A stretch of DNA of 64,000 nt. Source: Stereum hirsutum FP-91666 SS1. Its lineage: Eukaryota > Basidiomycota > Agaricomycetes > Russulales > Stereaceae. Where the stretch lies: NCBI RefSeq assembly GCF_000264905.1, contig NW_006763131.1:3118708-3182707 (forward strand). Direction: 5' to 3'. Positions 54,521 to 64,000 of this stretch are shown here, one piece after another (position 1 is the stretch's first letter; each line of letters starts with the position of its first letter). Both the position numbers and the translations under genes were made by a program. The notes beneath the pieces were generated by a model that made no database searches, had not been told where the DNA came from, and saw only the letters and a program-made list of their open reading frames with translations.

Positions 54521-55418
54521 ATGCGTTTTACTCTTGCTGTTGTGTTCGCTGGTGTTGCAGCCGTCGCCAATGCACACTTCCAACTGGCGTACCCCCCTCC
54601 TCGAGGTGTATTCGATGAGGATAATGAGGTCAACTTCTGCGGTACATACTCCTTTCATCTCGCACATTCGAGTTTTCAATGTACTCATTTTTCTTCTGTG
54701 CATTAGACTCGTATACCAATGCAGTCGATAATCGTACAACCTTCCCGCTCAGCAACGGCTTTTTCACCTTTAACAGCGAGCACCCCTCATGGACTCGTAA
54801 GTGATCTCTCCCAACGTTCCTCATACACCTATCCGTTATACAGCAGCTGATACTCGTGTTTTCATGACTGGTGCAGTTGGTGTTTTGATTTCGACCGTGC
54901 AGAACCCTGTATCATTCGATAACTTCACCGCGAACGACACCAGCAGCGGTGCGGACCAATTTGCACGGAACTTCGCGTCTGGTACTGGCGAGGGTACTTT
55001 CTGTATTCCTCTCGACCTTTCCAGCATTGGGGTCTCGGGCGTGCAAGACGGCGCAAATGTGACGATCCAAATCGTGTTCGATGGAGGTGACGGGAACCTC
55101 TTCCAGGTCAGTCCCTTTCTTGCCCATTGCCGTTCTTATAGACGTTCCGCGTATATTCGACCTCACATGATATTGGTGTATTTACTGTATTTTCTACTCT
55201 CCCCACAGTGCGCCGACTTGACCCTCGAGAGCAACTCTACCACACCATCGAGCGTAACTTGCTCAAACGCGACTTCCTCAAGCTCTGACGACAACTCCAC
55301 ATCATCATCATCATCGGCCTCCAGTCTGAGGATCGGGTCTACGACGTTTGCTTCATCATGGGCTGCATATGCCGGTGCGTTAGGCGCCGTGGCGGGGCTT
55401 GCTATGTCGGTGCTATAA
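54521..55418 (+). CDS. BIM1-like (X325 LPMO-like) GPI-anchored copper-binding protein
   Basis: Secreted, membrane-anchored copper acquisition factor. The start at 54521 gives signal peptide [18 protein letters not shown] with cleavage before [19 protein letters not shown]. The new N-terminal His is the first residue of the LPMO-type copper brace. Family segments continue as [38 protein letters not shown] and [40 protein letters not shown] also belongs to the family. Several N-x-S/T sites and a Ser-rich stem follow, then a hydrophobic tail ([18 protein letters not shown]), as for a GPI signal. Four exons with introns near 54641, 54799 and 55108. In Cryptococcus, Bim1 helps Ctr1 import copper and does not cut polysaccharide. 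The Ctr gene directly upstream fits this role. Confidence 0.85.
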
Positions 55419-56816
55419 ACATTCTTATTCGCTCTTTCGGGTTTTGTGGGCGGATGGTCTGCTATGATGGCGTATTATATGACTTATCAAAATGAAACGT
55501 ATCCTTGACGATTTTCCAGTGACATCGGTCTCCACTACAACCTTGAAAGTGTGGATGGTGTCTCCAGCGCGCTGACTCGACAGGATACGTTGTGGCCACT
55601 TCTGTTCCATATTGTAGCGACACTGGGACATGCGTGTCCCTCGTCTATGAGTACATGCGTTTCTACTAGGGGTTCGGTCAATTTTTTTGTCGGATGTTAC
55701 GGGTCCCTCGGTACGATACAAATATTTTCTATCAATATGCATATGCAAGTCCGCTCAAAGTCTGCTCTTGAGCATGAACGCACGTGCACCAGGACAATAT
55801 ATTCTCGGGTCAAGCCGGCTTGCAAACTTCCAAACAAGACATCCGCGTCTGCGTCACTCCACTTTGTTGCGCCTGATCGTGTCCTGCCTCCCTCGCGTAA
55901 CGCACTTTCAGTAGGGTTCACCTTAGCTTTGAGCTATGCATACGCCGTCGTTTTGTGGTTGAAGCGGTCGAATCTGAAACTCAGCTGAACTTCCTCCATA
56001 TCTGCACTGCTTTTGAGGAATCGCTAGATCACACATCACACAGATATCATAATCACAGCAACTTCGATCTCACCAAGATGCCCATCATGATATTGATCCC
56101 AGTGCTCTTAAAAACTTCCCCTCGAGGTGAGCCACGACCACTCGGCTGATTCACTGAGGAAACTTTTGGGAAACTTGCTCGGGCAGATGCATCCTATCCG
56201 CTCGTACATGCTGCCCCTATTGTTCGATCGCAGTTACAGGCGGCTGCTATCGAGCATCTTGACTTCCGATCTTTCTCGCAATTCAAGAAGGCCTGCAATG
56301 CTTGACACGTTCCATTGTGGTCATATTGTAGCGCCACAATCCACAATCCTGATTGCAGCAAAAGGAAACCATGGATGACAACGAGCGCATGTTACAAATG
56401 TGTTTAGTGTCATCTTCCCTATTCCTTGCCGGTCGGACGCGCAACGGCGTGTCTCCGCGTCTCTTCCGTCAAAAGACATTGTCAGAACCTACCAATCGAC
56501 ACTGCCTCGCCGATGGCTGCGCCCAGTACGTGGATCAGATTTCACTGGATGGACGGCATTGCAATTGGCCATGAGCAAGCACTCCTTAAGCGCTGCATTA
56601 TAAGAGCAGGGCTGCGTACCCGCTCGTGCGAGCGAACTCTCGTGAGTCGCTGCGGCATACATACGAATCACTGTGACCCCTCTCCGGCCTGCTCTTGATC
56701 ACTGACTCGACTCTTCCGGGCTACCTACCGCCATTACCAAGACGACGACATTCGAGCATTGCTTCCGTCTTGTCTACCACAACAAACACATCCTTATACC
56801 AGTGTTACATTAGGAG
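55419..56816. other. Intergenic region, 1.4 kb
   Basis: Nothing convincing was seen. Frames of up to 145 codons overlap on both strands, lack splice context and are not similar to any recognised family. The region may contain a long 3' UTR and the promoter of the next gene. Confidence 0.4.
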
Positions 56817-57361
56817 ATGGGTCTTGCACGAGCGCTCTCTGCTTTTGTCAAGAAGAGGTCTGAGAGTCCGTGGGAGGTAGTGGACAGCAAGGACGTGGAA
56901 CCCGTTCCCGTCTGGGACGACGAAGATGGTGCGTTAGTAGTACCCAATTATATGTATTATTCTGACTAATCACTATTCGTAGACCTTGACATTGTGTTCA
57001 TCCATGAAACAGCCATTTCTCGCACGTACATATTCGACGTCTCACGAGATAAGGACTTCAAGAACGCTGTGGTGTTTGCTCAGCAAAAGATGCTCGAGGA
57101 AGTGAATGACAAGGGGTACAATGTTCTTTGGTGTGAAGGGTGAGCTTCATTGAACTTCCATGTCATCGATAGGCGATATACTAATGCGGTGTTCAACATA
57201 GATGGAGGGCAACCCTTCTTCGGAAAGGGAAGAGACATCGAGTTGAAGTCAGATATAAGGGGCGACCTGCACGTCTCTCCGGAAAGCCACTTGTGTCGCA
57301 GCTCCCTCCGTTCATGGGCGTTCTCGACGAGATGCGCTACTCTACACACTTCACGCCGTAG
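56817..57361 (+). CDS. Small uncharacterised conserved basidiomycete protein
   Basis: Three exons (56817-56928, 56983-57139, 57202-57361) give 142 residues with clean phase. It starts MGLARALSAFVKKRSESPWE, then VVDSKDVEPVPVWDDEDDLD and IVFIHETAISRTYIFDVSRD. The middle has NAVVFAQQKMLEEVNDKGYN followed by VLWCEGWRATLLRKGKRHRV. The C-terminus is RPARLSGKPLVSQLPPFMGV and then LDEMRYSTHFTP. The order is helix, mixed strands, and a basic strand pair. No signal peptide, membrane segment or named domain. Similar small proteins occur widely in mushrooms as I recall them, but their function is unknown. The three-exon fit with matching phases and a Pro-rich conserved-looking end argue that it is real. 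Confidence 0.75.
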
Positions 57362-58475
57362 ACTGAGCATGAAGAAGGCGCTTCCCCTTGCATTCTCAAC
57401 GTATACCATATTCTACATATTGTCTATTTACCGTGTACTAGTATGTGTTCTCAGGCTATTCTACTGTATTCCCCTCGCATCACACTGTACTTGTATCCAT
57501 TGTGTCAATAGAGCTGGAATCTACATCCCCTTCCACCCGTCGAGAGCATGTCGCCTTTTTGACGAAGGCCGGCAACAGCGTGTCCGTGCGTACATGCGCT
57601 CTTTCTCTGCTTTTATCAAGATGGACAGGCCCAAGTATCACTACTAGTAACAGCCAGCAAAGGCGTTTCCACTTTTCCCATGATCTCCGCTTTATCGCTG
57701 TTAGGTACTGCCCACTCTTTACAACGTGGCGACAGCTACAACCCACGACAAGGATCTAACTTAGCTCGTATAGCTTGGCACATACGTTTGATATGAACGT
57801 TCCTGCCAAAAGCCGCTTTGACGGGAAGCGATCTATAACATAGCATTCGGGAAGACTCCCGTCCCAAATAGAGCGAGTGTCGTACTCGGAAAGTAGTGCC
57901 ACAGGCCTTTCTATTACATAGATAGACGGCTTGTTACGAGCCCGAATCCGTAAATGGGCTGACCTGGATACCCCTACAAGATCCTCGTTCAGACGTACCT
58001 TCAGACATGGAAGTGACACAGTCTCTACAAGCCTCCAGGTATCGTCATTGCGCTCGTCCTGACACACATCCAGACGGTGGGCCAGTCTAGACCACAGTGG
58101 CGCTCCCGAACTGGGTGTATGATGTGACATTCGTCGCCCCGAACGTCTCGGAGGTTCAGAGAGCGATTCTCTCAACAGGAATGGGAAGATCGAAGAGAAA
58201 GGAACCCCGTCGTAGAACCTTGCTCCAGCGAGCCAGTCTTTCACCTTCACACTTGGAGCGTTGTGATAGATGGCCCAAGGCACATATGTAATTTGTGATC
58301 GCCGAGTTGCGTTCAGTGATCTAGGCGACGTCAAGTAGAAGACACGCACGAACCACGGCCTTGCTGCCGGACGGTCGAACGAACTACATAAATAAGCGAC
58401 TCGATGAGCAGAAACCTCTCCCTATCATCCCATAAAAACCTCGACTTCAATAACCACACATACCTTACCATCGTG
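57362..58475. other. Intergenic region, 1.1 kb
   Basis: A 197-codon open frame on the minus strand (57756-58349) has no domain and no promoter evidence. A TATA-like CATAAATA at 58387-58394 lies 80 to 90 bases before the next ATG. Confidence 0.4.
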
Positions 58476-59142
58476 ATGATCCAACAGCTACCTCTCATAG
58501 CATCCACATCAAGGCTGGCTACCCTCGTCGGTCACATCACAGATCTCGTGAACGGCGAGAAGAAGCAGCACCTCCCTCCCAGTCACAAGTCAAAGAGTTC
58601 TAATTCCAAAGCGACACTCTGCGCATCTGGTCCCGCAAGAACGCACGCCGTCCTCCAAGACGCTACAGTTTTTCCTATAGCAGAAGTCGCGCACAGCGAA
58701 CGAAAAACATTCGCCGTCCCAAAGTTTGGCGGACCCGCCGAAGTATCGCGATCAGTAGACGCAGCGAGAAGGGCCTTGTATAGCAAAGCGAAGGACGAAG
58801 GTGGGAACGTCCTCGTTGACGAGCAGTAAGTCACATCCTTTGGAGAATCTGGTCCAACCACGAAGTGATGATGTGAAACATCGTAAATAGGTGGTCCTGT
58901 AAGGTCTGCTCACATTCGGGCCACAAAGGAAAAGATAAGGTGAAAGTCGCAGTGAGTACCACCATTCTTCCTAGTTTCGCCGACATATTCATGGATTCGT
59001 ATTTTAGGTATCCTACTCAGCGACAGCAGCACGATCCGCGTGGCAAGACGTACAGCGACCGGTGGGTCTGAAGGCGCTCAAAACGCTGGGAAGTTTGCGA
59101 TCAATACGTGACGCACCCGACAAGAAATCGTTGTCTCAATGA
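58476..59142 (+). CDS. Small uncharacterised protein with C-x2-C motif
   Basis: Three exons (58476-58825, 58891-58951, 59008-59142) give 181 residues in phase. The start at 58476 (MIQQLPLIASTSRLATLVGH) was preferred over an in-frame ATG at 58404, which lies only 10 bases past a TATA-like box. The N-terminal helix is followed by a basic Lys/Ser/His-rich linker (KKQHLPPSHKSKSSNSKATL) and then VLQDATVFPIAEVAHSERKT. A helix FGGPAEVSRSVDAARRALYS leads to WSCKVCSHSGHKGKDKVKVA, a C-x2-C...H-x2-H cluster that could hold one zinc ion. The C-terminus is SAWQDVQRPVGLKALKTLGS. No known domain is recognised. Coding status rests on splice phase and composition. Confidence 0.65.
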
Positions 59143-59303
59143 AAGACCCCGGGTTCGCGAGCACTGCTGCATTTTATATCGGGGGTTGTGTATGTACGAG
59201 TATTCATTGCTTGCTTGTTGTATGACAGATAGTTGTGATAGATGATGTCTTCGGTATATTCGCATTCTATACATTGGCATAATTTAAGAGAGTCCGGGCG
59301 AGT

Positions 59304-60672
59304 TCATCCGTCGCTTTTCACGATGGGGCTCTCCTTCCTGGAAGCGTAACCGGTCCAAGACTAGGCAGAGTACGAATCAGCAGGTTATGCGAAAATAACT
59401 AAGGAAGACTCACCTCATCGTAAATGGATACGCGGGTAGCCTCGTTCGCAAGTTTCAGTCCGAGCCACAAGACACCTGTTGAAGTCGCGCCCGGCATTCT
59501 TTTGATCAGTTATTGTAGACACACATCAAGCGAAGCACAAATGTACCTGCGGTCATACCGCTTCCGCAAGAGGTGATGACCTTGCGCTTGCCCGTCAGAA
59601 TTTGCTCTGCGTTTTCGGCTCCTACTGTCTCTACGAGCTTCTCTCTGATTTCTGTCGGGGTAAGAAAAGTGGTGTAGGTCTTGTCGGAGTTGGGGATTTT
59701 GTTCGTACGAAGGAATGTGTTGAAGGGCAGGGAGAATGAGTGGGGAATGTGGCCGGAGGAGAGACCAGCTCGTGGTTCGGGGTCTGAGCCGAGATACCTG
59801 GTGGTCCATCAGGCAGGAATAGGGTCAGCGATATCGAGAGACAAAGGATCGAAACTTACCTTCCGCGAGACCGAGCGTCGAGAACAAGCTCTGCAGCAGA
59901 GTCTGTTATATTAGACGAGGCGTTGTTCACGACTTGCTGATAACCTGCATGTAGATAGAGATCAGTGGTCGTGTAGCAGGAGCAAGCGCTGTTGCCGGCA
60001 CTCACTCCTGACGACCTCCTCGTTCAGGGTCGGCGGAGGGTATGTGCTTTCTCTCACTTCGGAAAGAGGTCCAGTTTCGGTGGAACCGCCGTCGAGCTCC
60101 CATGCCGGGAGACCTCCATCAAGTACACTGGCCTTGTCGTGTCCTAACGCCTTGAAAGTGAAAAGGGCCCGGGGAGATGAGAAGATGCCCACGGAATCGT
60201 AACTGTACACAAGCACTCAACAGATGCATAACTATACACAGGGCAATGAAACACGCACATGATAATATGGGAGGACGGGCTAATCCCAGCCTTTCCTGAA
60301 GGAGGCCTTTACATAAGTTAAGGTATATCAAACGATTGCACTCTACTCACTCAGTGCTGCTCCGAAGATCTCTCCCGTGGGCATCATATGCTTCAGTCCG
60401 AGCTCATTGGGGCTGGCAATATCATCCAAGTCGAAGTAACGTGCACCTGGAATACGTTTCTTCAAAAACTCCTCTTTGGCATTCAGAGGTGAGTTTGGCA
60501 TGTGCCAGCTTGCATCGAGGACAGAAATGTCCTCAGCTGAGCCAGCGGTGCGGAAGAGCTCAGTGAGCTCCTTTGGTGAGATAAGTAAAGGCATTTTTTT
60601 GGGTATAACTTGAGATGACATCGCAGTACGACCGAGTGTTCTTGCTCCGGAAGTGATATACCTCGACAGCAT
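59304..60672 (-). CDS. Two-domain thiosulfate/3-mercaptopyruvate sulfurtransferase
   Basis: Tandem rhodanese protein that transfers sulfane sulfur to thiols or cyanide. The start at 60672 gives MLSRYITSGARTLGRTAMSS, a basic amphipathic mitochondrial-type leader. A start at AMSSQ would give a cytosolic form. Domain 1 has ELTELFRTAGSAEDISVLDA, SWHMPNSPLNAKEEFLKKRI, PGARYFDLDDIASPNELGLK and HMMPTGEIFGAALS. ISPSSHIIMYDSVGIFSSPR and ASVLDGGLPAWELDG follow. Domain 2 has LVLDARSRGRYLGSDPEPRA, GLSSGHIPHSFSLPFNTFLR and the catalytic loop VITSCGSGMTA. The end reads SWTGYASRKESPIVKSDG. CGSGMTA fits 3-mercaptopyruvate sulfurtransferase better than rhodanese (CRKGVT). About seven introns. Its start is 189 bases from that of V-ATPase subunit C. 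Confidence 0.9.
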
Positions 60673-60861
60673 TCCGTTCAGTTGCAGGTGGGATGGAGGT
60701 TCGAATTGAAGCTGCGTCAAGGTATCTTTGCGCAACACGCGACGTCATATTTCCTCTTCCGTACTTGCCTAATCAAGACGTGTTATACGGCTGGTAAGGG
60801 CAACTCTATTCGCGACAGTTCTTGAGCTTCCACAGACTGGTACCACCGCGCTCTCCGTACG
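60673..60861. promoter_or_regulatory. Divergent promoter region, sulfurtransferase / V-ATPase subunit C
   Basis: 189 bases between divergent start codons. No TATA box is clear. Confidence 0.4.
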
Positions 60862-62533
60862 ATGCCTTCAGATCAAAGTACCTGGCTCATCGCGGCTCCT
60901 CAGGATGGAGACTCAGAAGGTTTACTACAGGAAGTATATTCCAAACTCTCTCAACAATCGAAGACATTTTCTAGGAACAATATCGGGCAGCTCTCTATCC
61001 CTTCTTTCAAGGTGATGATCTCTCTAATGCGCGCCATCTTCATTCGCTTATCATGATTTATGAACTAGACGGGCACTCTGGACTCGCTTGTTTCGCTCTC
61101 CGAGGAACTGCCAAAGCAAGACTCTGCCTTCACTGCCGTAGTGGCGAAGATCGTGGATACACTTCGTAACCTATTGAACAACGACCCTTCAAAGCTCTCG
61201 CAACACATTCTTGTCAACGAGCAGAGTGTGGATGAGTACCTCTTGCAGGATTGGAGATGGAATGAGGGTCGCTATGGCGTACAGCGTGGTCTACGAGAGA
61301 TGGTCGATGTCCTGGTCAAGGTGCGTAGGCTATACTTGCAGTGACTCTTGAAGACCTGTTTGACCCAACCATGGCTGGGGGGAAATAGGAGATCAACTCC
61401 ATCGACAATGTGATGAAGGCGAAGCTTAATAGCTATAATCTCGCAAAGGGTTCGCTCACACAGCTACAGCGCAAGAAGACGTGGGTCAACTACTCTCTTC
61501 ACATAATCATTGTGATTCTGACCCCCCGCGTTCAGAGGAAACCTGTCTGTCCGATCTCTCGCCGACATAGTTCGCAAAGAGGACTTCATTCAAGATTCAG
61601 AGTATATGGAGACCTTGCTCGTTGCCGTGCCGAAGTAAGTGGCGCAGTGTGTCATACGTGTGGCCCATCGAGCTCATGGAGGTTTAGGAACCTCGTGAAG
61701 GAATGGAATGCAAAATACGAACGGCTGACATCGATGGTTGTGCCTCGTTCCGCTGCGTGTGTATCCTCTTCGCCTCTCCTGCTGTCTATTGGACTAATCG
61801 CTAAACAGCGCCATTGACTCAGACGATGAATACACGCTCTATTCTGTCGTGATATTCCGTCGAGTGCACGACGAGTTCCTGCAGAAGTGTCGCGAGAACA
61901 AGTTCGTACATACTGAACTGTATTGTCTGCGCTCGCTCACGAACCCCCATAGGTTCATGGTTCGAGACTTCAATTTCTCGGAGGACCTTTTGTCCAAGGA
62001 GCGCGAAGAGCTGGACACGGCTGATACAACTGAAAAGGAACTCTGGGTATGGAATTTCACTCCACCCTTACTTCAACTGCTTCTGTGACTTACTTGCTGC
62101 AATCTGATCTCCTGGACGAAGACCGAGCTCCTTCGACTGTCTCGTACCAACTTCTCGGAAGCCTTCCAGATCCTTGTGCATCTCAAGATTGTCCGCCTAT
62201 TTATCGAGAGTGTCTTACGATATGGTCTTCCCTCCAATTATACCGGGCTCGCCATCAAAGTGAGCTTGTCTTTCTACTTCCTCTTGTCTTTCACGCATTT
62301 TAGACGCCTCTCGACTAACCCAACCACCCATCATACAGCCCGAACCCAAATCCACCAAACGTACGCTTACGACACTCCAGACACACTTCACCTACCTCTC
62401 CCCTCGCTTCAGCGGTGCCGCCGGCTCGAAGAAAGGTGGCGCTAGCGATGACTTCGTTGGGGAGTATCAGACGCTCCTTGAGCAGGAGTTCTTTGACTTT
62501 GTTTTGTATGAAGTACCATGGATTGTGAACTAA
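60862..62533 (+). CDS. VMA5: V-type proton ATPase subunit C
   Basis: Subunit C of the V1 sector, the peripheral connector that detaches when the vacuolar proton pump disassembles. The start at 60862 reads [20 protein letters not shown], then [20 protein letters not shown] and [20 protein letters not shown]. The middle has [20 protein letters not shown] and [40 protein letters not shown] and [20 protein letters not shown] follow. The C-terminal half has [20 protein letters not shown] and [20 protein letters not shown]. The last part has [20 protein letters not shown] and [21 protein letters not shown]-x-Y...RGL, RDF and VLRYGLP are signatures. About seven introns. The length (about 390 residues) is normal. 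Confidence 0.95.
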
Positions 62534-63883
62534 TTCTGCTGTAATTTCTATATTCCTCTTTTCAATGTCCTTCTCAATATGGACGTGATACGATTTGATA
62601 TTGCGTGACCAAACCCAACATTCGCTTATATCATATTCTATACTTCAACACCACTGCATAATGTTCAGAGGCCGTAGACATCAACCCCGTATGCTAAGAT
62701 TGTGTATTTCTACGCATAGCGATTGATAATCCAATGTTCTATCTCCTCGACCTTGCAGTTGGTATCGCAGTTTTAAAGTTCTTATGCAGTGGTGTGACAC
62801 TTCTCAACTTACTGTCTCACCAGGCAAAGGTAGAAGGTTGCAGAATCCATATCCAAGAAGTTCAGAAGACCGTGCGAAAACTCATCAGGCAAAGCTCTAC
62901 AACGTCACCTAAGTAGCCATGGGGGGGTGTCCGTCCTCTCAGTCTGTACATCCGTCCTGGATACGTGCACCCTTTGTGCCCCGGTCACGAGCACCCGCTC
63001 TATATATATATTTGAGACTACCATATAAGTCGAGAGCTTCCTTAACACGTGGGCCACTGGAACGACGGAAACCTTCCGAAACTCTGGCGCCAAGATCACT
63101 CACCACTTGAGCTCGACAAAATTGGCACTACAGACTTGTCTCGGACTCGCAAACTGTGGCACAACCGCTGAACTTCATTGCTTTTGTCTCCTCACTACCT
63201 AAACAGTTATGAATCACGTCTGGCGGATGAGGCTCGAGGGATGGGCAGGCCGTTTCAAGGAGGTCAGTTCGTCATGTGTATATTAGTGACTTCGTGACTC
63301 GCCTTCGGTTTAGGGAGCTACGAAGTTGTGATGGAGCGGGGGGTAAGGTCAGTTGTAGTTCGTCCACTCGTCGGTACCCACGCGACTCACGATCCACGTT
63401 TATAAAAACCGGAATATCTAGGATTTAAAATAGATATTGTTATTATCCAAATCCTTGCCTCGTGCAATTGTCGCCCTGGTATCATCCATTTCAATTCCCA
63501 ACCGTTCACGACAAGAGCAACTACACCTGAAGGAACGTTACGAGCGACACGAAATAAGTAACAAGTCTACACTCGGGATGCATCATTGTATATGACCGAG
63601 GTGCGTTCATGTCCCTGACATTATAGACACGCTCCGATCGATGAGGTACCAGAGTACGGGTTTCTCTCTGGAGAATGTGGAAGTAGAGTGCGCATGCTGC
63701 CCTACCTCACTCGGTGTACAGGGACAGGGTGCTGTGCATCCCTGATAGAACGAGAACCGGGTGTTGTTAAAACAATAAATATGGAACGCGCCTTTGCGCG
63801 ATAGCTCATTTCAAAGTCTGGTGGTCCCAATCTCCGACGTAGTTCAACATTGCCAGGGCGTGCGGAATGCTGAAGCTCTATGA
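62534..63883. other. Intergenic region, 1.35 kb, with possible orphan exons
   Basis: A TATATATA-like run occurs at 62999-63012 and TATAAAA at 63401-63407. Two short open pieces flanking a plausible intron (63212-63264 and about 63315-63340) read YESRLADEARGMGRPFQG then GSYEVVMERG. They are coding-like but have no start or end. No gene could be closed. Confidence 0.35.
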
Positions 63884-64000
63884 CTAGGAGGCATCCCCGT
63901 CCGAGGCATCTTCATCCTGCCTTCCGGGATAGTAGGAGCTGTCCTGGTAGACCGTGTTGTTATCGCCATAGTAAGCCTCGCCCGACGAGGACGATGCTGT
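63884..64000 (-). CDS. C-terminal fragment of an unidentified gene
   Basis: A frame open to the end of the window stops at 63884 (TAG). It encodes a Tyr/Ser/Asp-rich C-terminus with GEAYYGDNNTVYQ, SSYYPGRQ and DEDASDGDAS. Thirty-eight codons are visible. The acidic, low-complexity composition fits a disordered tail. No family can be named. Confidence 0.45.
   Translation of the reverse strand, partial: TASSSSGEAYYGDNNTVYQDSSYYPGRQDEDASDGDAS

Noticed and set aside
57756..58349. Minus-strand frame of 197 codons
   Set aside because: No domain, no promoter signal and no splice sites. Frames of similar length occur by chance antisense to real genes throughout this window.
1..64000. tRNA, rRNA or CRISPR arrays
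   Set aside because: No convincing tRNA box pair, rRNA block or regularly spaced repeats were seen by eye. A tRNAscan run could still find one.

Overview
The window is nuclear DNA from a filamentous basidiomycete, most likely a mushroom-forming agaricomycete. Genes are dense and on both strands. Most coding regions are cut by many introns of about 50 to 70 bases with GT...AG borders. Several families are typical of this group: a DUF6593 protein, a BIM1-like GPI-anchored copper protein, a TPR-CHAT protein, a fungal CSL (LAG1) transcription factor and amplified Ras-like GTPases. No bacterial operon structure, rRNA or convincing tRNA was seen. Exon borders were read by eye, so individual splice sites may be off.

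Layout. 1-12.4 kb: 3' truncated U-box cyclophilin PPIL2 (-), mitochondrial PPR protein (+), MIM2 outer-membrane import subunit (-), MFS sugar transporter (+), FAD-dependent oxidoreductase (-), mitochondrial DEAD-box helicase (+). 12.7-23.2 kb: seven-TM DUF4203 protein (+), cis-prenyltransferase (-), a tandem pair of degenerate Ras-like GTPases (-), an imperfect 290-base inverted repeat, and a SWIM/RING zinc-finger protein (+). 24-33.5 kb: orphan acidic protein, CSL transcription factor with a polyglutamine run, pyruvate kinase, GT32-type glycosyltransferase (all +). 34.7-45.2 kb: ribulose-phosphate 3-epimerase (-), DUF6593 protein (-), RINT1/TIP20 tether subunit (+), FAD/NAD-binding amine-oxidase-like protein (-), MFAP1 splicing factor (-). 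45.2-51.1 kb: a gene-poor stretch and a broken TPR-CHAT gene carrying a 1.12-kb inverted-repeat element. 51.5-64 kb: single-domain rhodanese (-), Ctr copper transporter (+) next to a BIM1-like copper-binding protein (+), two small uncharacterised proteins (+), two-domain sulfurtransferase (-), V-ATPase subunit C (+), and the end of an unidentified gene (-).

Most genes are housekeeping and unrelated to their neighbours. Three groupings stand out. The Ras-like pair arose by a roughly 1.1-kb tandem duplication that includes the promoter, and both copies carry substitutions at positions matching Ras 12, 13, 60 and 61. The CHAT gene is interrupted by a TA-flanked, non-autonomous transposon-like element whose removal together with one TA would keep the reading frame. 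The Ctr and BIM1-like genes sit side by side, matching a known functional partnership in copper uptake.
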